DNA of 54,212 nt from Magnetococcales bacterium (GTDB lineage: Bacteria > Pseudomonadota > Magnetococcia > Magnetococcales > JADFYX01). The translations under genes and the position numbers were made by a program. Location: contig PEAM01000028.1 in NCBI GenBank assembly GCA_002753565.1, positions 1 to 54,212 of the forward strand, read 5' to 3'. The notes under the pieces were generated by a model, which ran no database searches, was not told where the DNA came from, and saw only the letters and a list, made by a program, of their open reading frames with translations. Shown piece after piece: positions 9,028-17,085 of the stretch (the stretch's first letter is position 1; each line of letters starts with the position of its first letter).

Positions 9028-9066
9028 GAGGGCAGGCAATCCAGCAAACACTGGTTGTCTGCCCTC
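9028..9066. terminator. Long hairpin after Na/Pi copy 1
   Basis: An imperfect inverted repeat, GAGGGCAGGCAATCCAG against CTGGTTGTCTGCCCTC with a six-base loop, gives a long GC-rich stem just after the symporter gene and before the small membrane protein. It is not followed by a T-tract on either strand. It may therefore act as an mRNA-stabilising or processing hairpin, or a partial attenuator, rather than a complete terminator. Confidence 0.45.
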
Positions 9067-9083
9067 ATATAAGGGGAATGGCG

Positions 9084-9473
9084 ATGGAATCCAGCGATAC
9101 CGACAACAAAAAGACCATAACAAAACCAGCTTGGCAGGCAAATATTATCGCATTGTCAATTTACTACCGTATTCTTGGGCGAAATGCTCTAAAAGATATT
9201 TTTTCAAAAGGCACACCTGTGTGGTGGATTTTAGCTGTTTGTTGGGGTGTTGCCAGTTTCACGGTTCTCTCAAACTATTATCAAACACAAGCCAGCTCAG
9301 AGTATATGAATGAGCTGTGGTTTCTACTCTCTCTCCTCTGGGCACAATTTGGCTTGGCAGTCGCTTTTGGCGCTCTGGCAAAGAGAAATTTTCGTCTGGT
9401 AGCCGATAAGCTGTTTATGGCTGTTTTCCCACCATTGATCCTCCATTTTTCAATTTTTTCCACGATTATGTAA
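9084..9473 (+). CDS. Small hypothetical membrane protein
   Basis: This protein of about 129 residues has a charged N-terminus (MESSDTDNKKTITKPAW) and two or three hydrophobic segments (VWWILAVCWGVASFTVL; WFLLSLLWAQFGLAVAFGAL; LFMAVFPPLILHFSIF). I recognise no family. ATG codons occur at 9078 and 9084; AAGGGG at 9071-9076 is one base before the first and seven before the second, so 9084 is preferred. It lies between the Na/Pi symporter and a universal stress protein, and a different tiny membrane protein occupies the equivalent place beside the second pair, so an accessory role with the symporter is possible. Confidence 0.7.
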   Translation: MESSDTDNKKTITKPAWQANIIALSIYYRILGRNALKDIFSKGTPVWWILAVCWGVASFTVLSNYYQTQASSEYMNELWFLLSLLWAQFGLAVAFGALAKRNFRLVADKLFMAVFPPLILHFSIFSTIM

Positions 9474-9541
9474 CAACCTCGTGTCCAATAGTGATGTCTG
9501 TGAGTTGAACTGTTTTCCAATTATCTCAGGAGTTATTTTAA

Positions 9542-10021
9542 GTGTCTATAAAATCAACCAATAAAGTATTAATCCCCATCGATTTTTCTGATGATAGCCA
9601 AGCGGCAATGGATGAGGGTGTAATATTAGCTAAAATGCTTGGTGCTGAGGCTACTATAATCCATATAATACATGACTCTTTGATTGAACCGGGGATATAT
9701 TTCGATAAAAAGAAGAAAAAAAAGAAACTTCTCAATCAAATAGATGAGGCTGCTCAGGAAAAGTTGGCCGAATATCTCCAAGAAAACGGTGTGATCAAAA
9801 AAGCCAAGGAGTTGGGGGTTAAACTGGATGCTCATTGTCGTCGGGGATTGCCAGCAGCCCAGATTATCCGTGCAATAGAAAAAAAGGATTATGGCTTGAT
9901 TGTTATGGGTAGTAGCGGCCGTACAGGGCTCTCTAATATTCTTCTCGGATCAGTTGCTGAACGGGTCGTACAGCAGTCACCTGTTCCGGTTTTGGTCGTC
10001 AAAAAGAAAAATAAGAAGTAG
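9542..10021 (+). CDS. Universal stress protein UspA family (with lysine-rich insert)
   Basis: A single Usp domain of 159 residues starts at GTG 9542 with AGGAG at 9528-9532. The beginning, VLIPIDFSDDSQAAMDEGV, and the ATP-binding loop GSSGRTGLSNILLGSVAERV (G-x2-G-x9-G-S) are canonical for the nucleotide-binding subgroup. Between beta-2 and the following helix there is a run of seven lysines (FDKKKKKKKLL) encoded by an A-rich tract with eight consecutive A at 9716-9723, a potential slippage site. The stress protein at 14349 has a comparable basic insert, and both sit next to Na/Pi symporters, which suggests a shared adaptor role. Confidence 0.92.
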   Translation: MSIKSTNKVLIPIDFSDDSQAAMDEGVILAKMLGAEATIIHIIHDSLIEPGIYFDKKKKKKKLLNQIDEAAQEKLAEYLQENGVIKKAKELGVKLDAHCRRGLPAAQIIRAIEKKDYGLIVMGSSGRTGLSNILLGSVAERVVQQSPVPVLVVKKKNKK

Positions 10022-10078
10022 ATCCGGTTACTCCGTAATGGAAATCTCAATTAGCTGGTGTGGATGGAGAATGATTTG

Positions 10079-12211
10079 ATGGAGTCTTCGAATCATTCTT
10101 CATCTTGGTTTCAGCGTAGCTTGTTTGGAATCGGCTCCATCTGGCTTGTGGCCTGTACAGGAATCGCGCTATCCATCGCCACCTTCTGGGTAACCAACCA
10201 TCAGTTGACGATTCACAAACAGCTGGATTTTAAATGGGCCGGCCAGAACCGTTATCGGGCTTTCCAGAAAGAGCTGGGGGACAGTCTGGGGGCGCTGGAT
10301 GAGTTGCGAACATTACTGGTTGGCGTCCCCAACAAGATCACTCAGGAAAATTTTCAGCTCTCCTCTGTTGCCATCATGTCCAACCATGAGGAGATTCTCT
10401 CTTTTGCCTGGATACCCCATGGCAGCAGAGAAAAACAAAAAGAATTTCTGCAAAAGAGCCGTGATACGGGAGAACAATGGGGTTGGGAGCATTTACCGAG
10501 TATGAAGCCATATCTGGAAAAAGCATCTACCAGTGGCGAAATGGTAGCAAGCATCGTTCGATTTGATAACAACCAGGGTCAAAATACACTGTTTGCCGTA
10601 TTTCTTGTCGTATACCCAGGTAGCTTAAAGCCAACGCACTCGACAGTCAGACAGATCACTCCCCTCGGATATGTGGTTGGTATTTACCAACTAGATCAAA
10701 TCGTCACAGCATCACTCGATCCTCTGGAGCCACGGGGAATCGATATATGGATACAGGATCCATTCATGCTGAAGGCTGAAAAGACTCTTTTTCACTATGC
10801 CAGCCGTCTTAGGGGCCAGAAGCAACAACAGACCTCCATAGAAGTCCCACCAATCAGCCATGAGCTCAAGGTCATTGAAACCATAAAGGTGGCAGACCGT
10901 GAGTGGACCTTTACCGCTTTGGCCAACCCCCTGTTTCGCAGTTCTCAGGCTTTCAATGAAGGACCATGGATTCTGTTGATTGAGGGCATTGTCTTTACGG
11001 CGGTCCTCATTCTCTATCTCATTCGCCTGCAAAGTGAGATGCGTAAACGAATGCGGGTCTCTCAGGCTCTAAAGGAGAGTGAGGAACAGTTCCGTAATTT
11101 GTTGGACCACTCTCCGGATATCGTCACGGCTCTGGATAAAAGGGGGCAGACTCTTTTCATCAATCGGCCATTTCCAAACGCCTCGATCAATCATGAGATA
11201 GGAGCAGAATTCATCAATCTTCTACCCCCATCCCTACACCGGAAATATCGACAGGTAATGGAGCAGGCTCTCTCTGACAAAGAAGTAAAAAATTGGCGTT
11301 TTTCCATGCCTGATTTCTCCTGGTGGGACGCAAGGGTCATCCCTATCGACCTGGATCATGGAGAGGTCAAGGTTATGCTCATTATTTCCGATGTGACCCA
11401 GGACCGTATGCTTCATGCTCAGGCCATTCGTAATGCGAGGCTGGCCTCGCTGGGCGTATTGGCCGCCAGTGTTGCCCACGAGATCAATAATCCCAACAGC
11501 GCCATCCAGTTTAACAATGCCATTCTTATGCGTACCTGGGGGGATATTCCTGCGGTTTTAAGACGTTATAGCGACAATATCAGCCAGTTTTCCCTGGGTG
11601 GGATGCCTGCTGAAGAGGCGTTGGAGGCCATTCCCAGACTGATGGCGGGTATCGAGCGCAGCACCAGCCGAATCAAGAAAATTGTCGGCAACCTGAAGCA
11701 TATGGCCAGACAAGACAAAGGGGGGATGGAACAGGAAATCAACATGGGTGAAGTCATCCAGGCCGCCATATCCATCCTGCAAAACCAAGTCAAAAAATAT
11801 ACCGACTTTTGCCATCTCGATCCAGATATGGAGCTGCCAGTCATCCGAGGGAATGCTCAGCAGTTGGAGCAGGTCATCATCAATATTCTGCTCAATGCCT
11901 TACAATCACTCCCCGACCGCTCTCGTCGTGTTCTTCTGGCAACCGCTATCGACGAAACAAAAGAGAATATTTTGATCACTATTCATGATGAGGGGGTCGG
12001 AATGGAAGAAGAGACCATGAAGAATATTCTTGACCCTTTTTTTACCACCAAAGAGACCACTGGTGGGACCGGTTTGGGGCTATCCATCTCTTCGGATATT
12101 ATCTGCAACCATGGTGGAAAAATCAGTTTTGATTCCAAAGTTGGGGAGGGAACTCTGGTCACCATCCGGTTACCGATCATCCCTTCCGTTTTAAGCGGTT
12201 TACAGACATGA
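10079..12211 (+). CDS. CHASE-domain sensor histidine kinase
   Basis: This inner-membrane hybrid-free kinase has TM1 (about 20-45 of the longer reading), a periplasmic CHASE-like domain (about 60-300; FAWIPHGSREKQKEF is typical), TM2 (about 305-325), a PAS domain (about 342-455), then HisKA with His474 (ASVAHEINNPNSAI) and HATPase_c (NILLNALQSLPD; DEGVGM; GGTGLGLSIS). The HE-INNP form of the H-box marks the NtrB-like group that partners sigma-54 regulators, and such a regulator follows with an ATGA overlap. The frame is open from GTG 10058, but GGAGA at 10066-10070 points to ATG 10079. CHASE ligands are varied and unknown here. Confidence 0.9.
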   Translation: MESSNHSSSWFQRSLFGIGSIWLVACTGIALSIATFWVTNHQLTIHKQLDFKWAGQNRYRAFQKELGDSLGALDELRTLLVGVPNKITQENFQLSSVAIMSNHEEILSFAWIPHGSREKQKEFLQKSRDTGEQWGWEHLPSMKPYLEKASTSGEMVASIVRFDNNQGQNTLFAVFLVVYPGSLKPTHSTVRQITPLGYVVGIYQLDQIVTASLDPLEPRGIDIWIQDPFMLKAEKTLFHYASRLRGQKQQQTSIEVPPISHELKVIETIKVADREWTFTALANPLFRSSQAFNEGPWILLIEGIVFTAVLILYLIRLQSEMRKRMRVSQALKESEEQFRNLLDHSPDIVTALDKRGQTLFINRPFPNASINHEIGAEFINLLPPSLHRKYRQVMEQALSDKEVKNWRFSMPDFSWWDARVIPIDLDHGEVKVMLIISDVTQDRMLHAQAIRNARLASLGVLAASVAHEINNPNSAIQFNNAILMRTWGDIPAVLRRYSDNISQFSLGGMPAEEALEAIPRLMAGIERSTSRIKKIVGNLKHMARQDKGGMEQEINMGEVIQAAISILQNQVKKYTDFCHLDPDMELPVIRGNAQQLEQVIINILLNALQSLPDRSRRVLLATAIDETKENILITIHDEGVGMEEETMKNILDPFFTTKETTGGTGLGLSISSDIICNHGGKISFDSKVGEGTLVTIRLPIIPSVLSGLQT

Positions 12212-13641
12212 GTGCTACGACATCCAATACCTTGCCGGTCATTTTAGTGGATGACGAAGAGGAGGTTCTCTTCGGCTCCAGCGTCCTTTTAAAGACCTTC
12301 GGCATCTCCTCCGTGGTAACCATGTCGGATGGTAATGCCTTGCTTCCCTATCTGGCACGTAATGAGTGCGGCGTTGTGGTTCTCGACCTGCTTATGCCGA
12401 AAATATCTGGCCTACAACTACTGCCAGAGATTATTCAGCACTATCCAGAAATCCCGGTCGTGGTGATGACGGCAGCACAGAATGTGGAAACGGCTGTCAC
12501 CTGCATGAAAGAGGGGGCTTTCGACTATCTGGTCAAACCGGTGGAAGAGAGCCGGTTCATCTCCAGCATCAGTCGAGCCATAGAGGTTCGTTCCCTTCGT
12601 AAACAGGTTAATAATCTCAGAGCCTGTTTGCTGGGTGGCCAACGATCCAATAACGGCACATTTTCCGAAATTGTCACAAACCATCCCAATATCGAAGCCA
12701 TATTTCAATATATTCTGGCCCTTGCCCACTCGGATGAGCCGGTATTGATTACGGGAGAGACCGGGGTCGGTAAAGGGTTGTTCGGCAAGGCCATCCATCA
12801 GGCCAGTAAAAGAGAGGGGGAGTTGGTTACGGTCAATGTGGCCGGTTTGGACGACAACATGTTCTCCGACTCCCTATTTGGTCATCAACGAGGGGCTTTT
12901 TCCGGTGCAGACGGTTTGCGTGAAGGGTTTGTCGCCAAAGCAGAGAACGGTTCCCTGTTTTTGGATGAGATCGGTGATCTGACCAAGTCCTCCCAGGTAA
13001 AACTGTTAAGATTGCTCCAGGAAAAAAATTATTATCCCCTTGGCTCCGACCTGCCCCGCCTGAGCAATGCCCGCATCATCACCGCCACCAATCTGGATCT
13101 CAGGCAGTTGATTGCTGAGAACAAATTTCGGCAGGATCTCTATTTCCGGCTCTCCGGTCACTGGATTGAGATCCCTCCTCTACGGGATCGCATAGAGGAT
13201 ATTCCTCTACTATTGGGATTCTTTCTGGATGAAGCGTGCAAAGCCATGAATAAACCGGATCTGGAGCCTCCACCAGAACTTATAACCCTGCTATCCACCT
13301 ATTCGTTTCCCGGCAATGTCAGGGAGATGCGTTCCATGATTTATGATGCGGTAACAAGGCACCGTTCCGGTTCCGTCATCGGTATGAAAAGTTTCAAAAA
13401 AGCCATTCGGGCCAACGCCTTTTCCCTTGAGGCAGACTCAAACCAGGTCAAGGAGCAGATTCAATCCTCCCTGCATACTACAGGCCGCTTTCCAACCTTG
13501 AAACAGGCTGAAAACCTGATTATCCAGGAAGCGTTACGGCAGACCGGTGGGAATCAAGGCATCGCCGCCATGTTACTAGGCGTTTCCCGACCTGCCCTTA
13601 ACCGTCGTCTCATGCGCCTAAAAACAGAGTCTGCCCTATAA
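12208..13641 (+). CDS. NtrC-type sigma-54-dependent response regulator
   Basis: This protein of 477 aa contains three domains: receiver (about 10-125; Asp15/16, phospho-acceptor Asp60 in VVVLDLLMP, Lys110), AAA+ (about 155-385; Walker A GETGVGKG 183-190, Walker B LFLDEIGD, arginine-finger region FRQDLYFRL) and a Fis-type helix-turn-helix (about 435-475; GNQGIAAMLLGVSRPALNRR). The sigma-54-contacting loop is GAFSGA rather than the usual GAFTGA (residues 229-234), a conservative change also known from active members. It is translationally coupled to the CHASE kinase. Targets are likely to have -24/-12 promoters; I found no clear one in the neighbouring intergenic regions. Confidence 0.93.
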   Translation: MSATTSNTLPVILVDDEEEVLFGSSVLLKTFGISSVVTMSDGNALLPYLARNECGVVVLDLLMPKISGLQLLPEIIQHYPEIPVVVMTAAQNVETAVTCMKEGAFDYLVKPVEESRFISSISRAIEVRSLRKQVNNLRACLLGGQRSNNGTFSEIVTNHPNIEAIFQYILALAHSDEPVLITGETGVGKGLFGKAIHQASKREGELVTVNVAGLDDNMFSDSLFGHQRGAFSGADGLREGFVAKAENGSLFLDEIGDLTKSSQVKLLRLLQEKNYYPLGSDLPRLSNARIITATNLDLRQLIAENKFRQDLYFRLSGHWIEIPPLRDRIEDIPLLLGFFLDEACKAMNKPDLEPPPELITLLSTYSFPGNVREMRSMIYDAVTRHRSGSVIGMKSFKKAIRANAFSLEADSNQVKEQIQSSLHTTGRFPTLKQAENLIIQEALRQTGGNQGIAAMLLGVSRPALNRRLMRLKTESAL

Positions 13642-14017
13642 TAAAACCATAACATATTGATAAATAATAATTTTCCTAAAATTCACAAGCCCTCATGCAG
13701 GTCAAATTCACGAATTCTCCACAATGCACGCCTTCCCTCATGGAGGGGTGTTCTCTATTAAATAAACACTCTTTTTCACAAAAACATTTATCTTGCTGTT
13801 TATATTGTATTATCTTCCGAAAACTCACAACCTTCTCCCCTCTGACCTTCATTTGGTTACACCCCCAATATCCAAACAAACCTCTCAACAATAAATCATA
13901 AACAATTGATTTTACAATAAATTCATTAAATCTCCATAAATGGCATGAATCATGAGATGTAATAGAGCAAAACAAATGGGGACTCTTCCCCTTTCATCTA
14001 TCTCATGGAGACTTATT
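13642..14017. other. AT-rich intergenic region upstream of the second stress cassette
   Basis: About 376 bases without a gene, very AT-rich toward the right, as expected for a promoter region serving 14018-16766. Features seen are a small CCCTC-ATG-GAGGG hairpin near 13736-13748 and a perfect palindrome CATGA-A-TCATG at 13944-13954, about 65 bases before the first gene, which could be an operator. A TGGCAT at 13941 lacks a GC at the right distance, so I do not call a sigma-54 promoter. Confidence 0.4.
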
Positions 14018-14311
14018 ATGAACAGTACAACCACACCCTCTGAAACTCTTTTCATAGCATTAACCCCTTCATCCACATCGGTCATGAACCGTTTTGCCAC
14101 CAACGGTAGAAAAAGCGGTATCCAGGCCATTCTTGCAGTTGGCTATTTTGCCTTGGCTGTTGTCGTCAATGAGGCCGCTGGGAACACTGGATTGCTTGCC
14201 ATGGGCTTTCTCCTGTTAACCGGAACATACGTTCTGGGCCGGGCTGAATTGATGCGGGCAAACAAACTGGCAATGGCTGAAAGGCAAGATGCTGCCAAAA
14301 ATGATGGTTGA
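14018..14311 (+). CDS. Small hypothetical membrane protein
   Basis: A 97-residue protein starting MNSTTTPSETLFIALTPSST, with two predicted membrane helices (GIQAILAVGYFALAVVVNEA and LLAMGFLLLTGTYVLGRA) and a charged tail. The frame is open further upstream to 13952, but GGAG at 14007-14010 lies seven bases before the ATG at 14018, and the upstream residues are not protein-like. It is not recognisably homologous by eye to the small protein at 9084. It is the first gene of the cassette with a stress protein and a Na/Pi symporter. No known family is recognised. Confidence 0.7.
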   Translation: MNSTTTPSETLFIALTPSSTSVMNRFATNGRKSGIQAILAVGYFALAVVVNEAAGNTGLLAMGFLLLTGTYVLGRAELMRANKLAMAERQDAAKNDG

Positions 14312-14348
14312 TCAACGCTTTTAACATCAACCGAGGAGAAAACGAAAA

Positions 14349-14924
14349 ATGATGTTGAAAGATCCGCCAAATGATTCACCGGCTCATTCGGATGAGGTTT
14401 TCTCACTATCCCAAGAGTCCCGGTCAGTGATGGACGGTAAACCGGAAGGTCCCATTGTAATCCCGGTGGATTTCTCATTGGACAGCGTGGAGGCGGTTAA
14501 ACAGGGATATAATATGAGTGTTTCAAGCAAGGAACCGATTCACCTCCTCCACGTTATTCCAGAGTTGGGCGATAAATCCGGTAAAGAGAAGAAAAAAACA
14601 GCTGAAAAAAAACTTCGTAAACAGCGGGATAGGGCCTCTGACCAAATGGCAAAATTTTTGCGCAACAATGCCATTCCTACGGCGTTCAAAAAGGAGGGGA
14701 TAAAATATCACACCTCTTTAGCCAGGGGAGAACCTCTGATCGCAATTTTAGCGAAAGCGGAAAAAGTACGGGCCGGTATCATTATCATGGGTTGCGGTCG
14801 CAACTCAGGCCCTTCATCCAATCTGTTGGGTGTAACTACCGAACGAGTTCTACGTCTGGCACAAAGGCCGGTCATGGTAGTCAAACACCCGCTAGACAAG
14901 AAAAAGACGGAAACCAGGAGATAA
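14349..14924 (+). CDS. Universal stress protein family, extended N-terminus and basic insert
   Basis: A Usp-like protein of 191 aa. The domain starts near residue 36 (IVIPVDFSLDSVEAVKQGYN) after a Ser/Asp-rich leader. A strongly basic insert, KEKKKTAEKKLRKQRDR, follows the second strand in the same place as the seven-lysine insert of the Usp at 9542. The nucleotide-binding loop is less standard (MGCGRNSGPSSNLLGVTTERV: the G-x2-G part becomes GCGRNSG and the final GS is GV), so ATP binding is uncertain. AGGAG at 14334-14338 precedes the ATG by about ten bases. The symporter gene follows after six bases. Confidence 0.85.
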   Translation: MMLKDPPNDSPAHSDEVFSLSQESRSVMDGKPEGPIVIPVDFSLDSVEAVKQGYNMSVSSKEPIHLLHVIPELGDKSGKEKKKTAEKKLRKQRDRASDQMAKFLRNNAIPTAFKKEGIKYHTSLARGEPLIAILAKAEKVRAGIIIMGCGRNSGPSSNLLGVTTERVLRLAQRPVMVVKHPLDKKKTETRR

Positions 14925-14930
14925 AAAATC

Positions 14931-16766
14931 ATGACTATTTTTCAAAGCAGTTGGCAAAAACGCCTTTTGCTAATGGCCATTGTGGCCATGGCAGGGGCAG
15001 CCATGTTTGCCCCCATGATCGCTCAAGCAGGCAGTTCCGGTGGCGGCATTGATTTTTTTACCATTACAATGAAACTGTTCGGTGGGTTGGCCATATTTCT
15101 CTACGGTATGGAGCGGATGGGTGATGCTCTGAAGATCGTAGCCGGGGAGAAGATGAAGCAGATTCTCGGCACCCTGACCACCAACCGTTTCATGGGTCTC
15201 ATCACCGGAGCCATTGTCACCGCCATTATCCAGTCCAGCTCAGTAACGACGGTTCTGCTGGTGGGCTTTGTAACAGCTGACCTGATGTCTCTGTCACAAG
15301 CTATTGGCGTGATCCTTGGTGCGGATATAGGGACTACCATTACCGCCCAGATCGTCGCCTTTAAGGTGACCAAGTATGCCTCTCTTTTGATCGCAGTCGG
15401 TTTTGTCCAGATTTTTACGGCAAAAGATGAGAAGAAAAAGCAGTACGGCTATCTTGTTATGGGCCTTGGCATGATCTTCTTCGGTATGGGTGAGATGAGC
15501 AATGCCATGAAACCCCTGAGAACCTATGAGCCATTCATCGACATGATGAAGAGCGTAGACAATCCGGTTATTGGTATTTTGATCTCTGCGGCCTTTACCG
15601 GTTTGATTCAATCCTCCTCAGCCACCATGGGGGTGATTGTGGCTCTGGCCATGCAGGGTTTGATCTCACTGGAAGGCGGTATCGCTCTGGCCTTTGGTGC
15701 CAACATTGGAACCTGTATGACCGCTGGTCTCGCTGCCATGGGAAAACCCCGTGCTGCGGTTAGAGTTGCTGTGGCTCATGTAACATTCAAAATCGCCGGC
15801 GTTGCCATTGCAGTCTGGTTAATTCCCCAGTTGGCTGACCTCGTTCGTTCCATTTCTCCGATCTATCCTGATTTAGCCGGGCAGGATCGTCTGGCTGCGG
15901 AGGTTCCTCGTCAAGTAGCCAACGCCCACACCATATTCAATGTGGTTATGGCCTTCGCTTTCTTGCCAATCGGCGGTCTCTTTGTTCGCTGGTGCGAGTG
16001 GGTTGTTCCTCCGGCTCCAGAGGGTGACAGCGTGGAAGATGCCATGTCTGGTATTTCCTATACACCAAAATATCTGGATGAAGCTCTGATCACAACACCG
16101 TCTTTGGCTCTAAGCATGGTTCGTCGCGAAGTGAATGTGATGTCCGATATTCTTGAAAAAATGCTTGCCGATATTCCGAATGCCGTCTTCAAGGGTGACC
16201 TGGAAAAAATGAAAGAGTTGGCAAAAATGGATGATCGGGTGGATGAGATTCACCAAGCCATCACCACCTATGTCTCCAAGGTCGGTAGCACAAATCTGCC
16301 TGCTTCGGTTGCTGAAGAGGTTATGACTACCATCACCGCCACCAGTGAGATGGAGAACATCGGTGACATCATAGAAAACAACATGACCCATCTGGCAGAA
16401 GTGTGTGCCACCAACAAGGTTGTCATGTCCGATGAGGCGATTCAAACCTTAACTGACTACCATAGAAAAATATCCTCTGCTTTCAAGGCCTCTGCAACCG
16501 CCTTTATTACCGATAATGAAGAGACAGCGCTGGCCGTTATGGCGATGAAAGATGAGATCAACACCATGGATACCGCCTGTCAAACCAAGCAGATGGATGC
16601 TCTGCAAGGGGAAGGCGAGACCCCTATGGCTGACCTTACCGCTTATACGTTGCAGATGGATATCCGTGAAAATCTGAAACGGATCTACTACCACACCAAG
16701 CGGGTAGCCAAGGTTGTGGCTCGCAGCAAAGAAGCCATCCTGGCTGCTGCTAAAAACAGAGCCTGA
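14931..16766 (+). CDS. Na+/phosphate symporter-like protein with PhoU-like C-terminal domain (copy 2)
   Basis: Paralogue of the protein at 7156-8994, alike in length (611 aa) and architecture: an N-terminal hydrophobic segment ending MIAQAG, two NaPi_cotrans halves with IQSSSVTTVL and IQSSSATMGV, then GADIGT and GANIGT, and a PhoU-like helical tail (about 380-600). Visible differences are concentrated in the PhoU-like part, and the first half has GADIGT instead of GANIGT. It is the last + strand gene of the cluster; its ribosome-binding site (AGGAG near 14916) lies within the end of the usp gene. A strong terminator follows at 16896-16920. Substrate and direction are inferred from the family only. 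Confidence 0.92.
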   Translation: MTIFQSSWQKRLLLMAIVAMAGAAMFAPMIAQAGSSGGGIDFFTITMKLFGGLAIFLYGMERMGDALKIVAGEKMKQILGTLTTNRFMGLITGAIVTAIIQSSSVTTVLLVGFVTADLMSLSQAIGVILGADIGTTITAQIVAFKVTKYASLLIAVGFVQIFTAKDEKKKQYGYLVMGLGMIFFGMGEMSNAMKPLRTYEPFIDMMKSVDNPVIGILISAAFTGLIQSSSATMGVIVALAMQGLISLEGGIALAFGANIGTCMTAGLAAMGKPRAAVRVAVAHVTFKIAGVAIAVWLIPQLADLVRSISPIYPDLAGQDRLAAEVPRQVANAHTIFNVVMAFAFLPIGGLFVRWCEWVVPPAPEGDSVEDAMSGISYTPKYLDEALITTPSLALSMVRREVNVMSDILEKMLADIPNAVFKGDLEKMKELAKMDDRVDEIHQAITTYVSKVGSTNLPASVAEEVMTTITATSEMENIGDIIENNMTHLAEVCATNKVVMSDEAIQTLTDYHRKISSAFKASATAFITDNEETALAVMAMKDEINTMDTACQTKQMDALQGEGETPMADLTAYTLQMDIRENLKRIYYHTKRVAKVVARSKEAILAAAKNRA

Positions 16767-16895
16767 ATATTCCGTAATATAAGGATAGATTTGGGTATTG
16801 TGTGAAATGTTGATGAAGATTAAGTGAAACAATTGATTGCTGTAGACAGATCACAGAATGTTCATACTTTGTAAGCTGAATCTTATTGATTCACA

Positions 16896-16920
16896 CCCAG
16901 CGCAAGCTGGGTTTTTTTTT
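16896..16920 (+). terminator. Rho-independent terminator of the + strand cluster
   Basis: CCCAG-CGCAAG-CTGGG (stem of five pairs with additional closing possible in the loop) is followed directly by nine T residues. This is a textbook intrinsic terminator, 130 bases after the stop codon of the second Na/Pi gene. Confidence 0.85.
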
Positions 16921-17034
16921 GCAAAAGTAAAAATTTTCGTAATGGCCTCTTCCAGGTTCAAGGCCTGACGGGTGCCAGAGATAACCTCTCCCAGCTCAAC
17001 CAGGGAGACCGCTACCATGGGCCGAAATGGAAGG

Positions 17035-17055
17035 AAAAAAGGGGTCTCAACCCCT
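17035..17055 (-). terminator. Rho-independent terminator of the minus-strand secretion operon
   Basis: On the minus strand AGGGG-TTGAGA-CCCCT is followed by TTTTT, about 31 bases after the stop codon at 17086. It faces the + strand terminator across about 115 bases, so the two long transcription units converge here and are separated by opposed terminators. Confidence 0.75.
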
Positions 17056-17085
17056 GCCATACAACCACTACCTACATGATTTCAC

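Noticed and set aside
13941-13960. Possible sigma-54 (-24/-12) promoter
   Set aside because: TGGCAT is present, but there is no GC dinucleotide at the required spacing.
16851-17060. Minus-strand 69-codon open frame as an intact gene
   Set aside because: Its first codons form the terminator hairpin of the operon and its end contains the opposite terminator; only a middle piece looks coding, so it is at most a relic.
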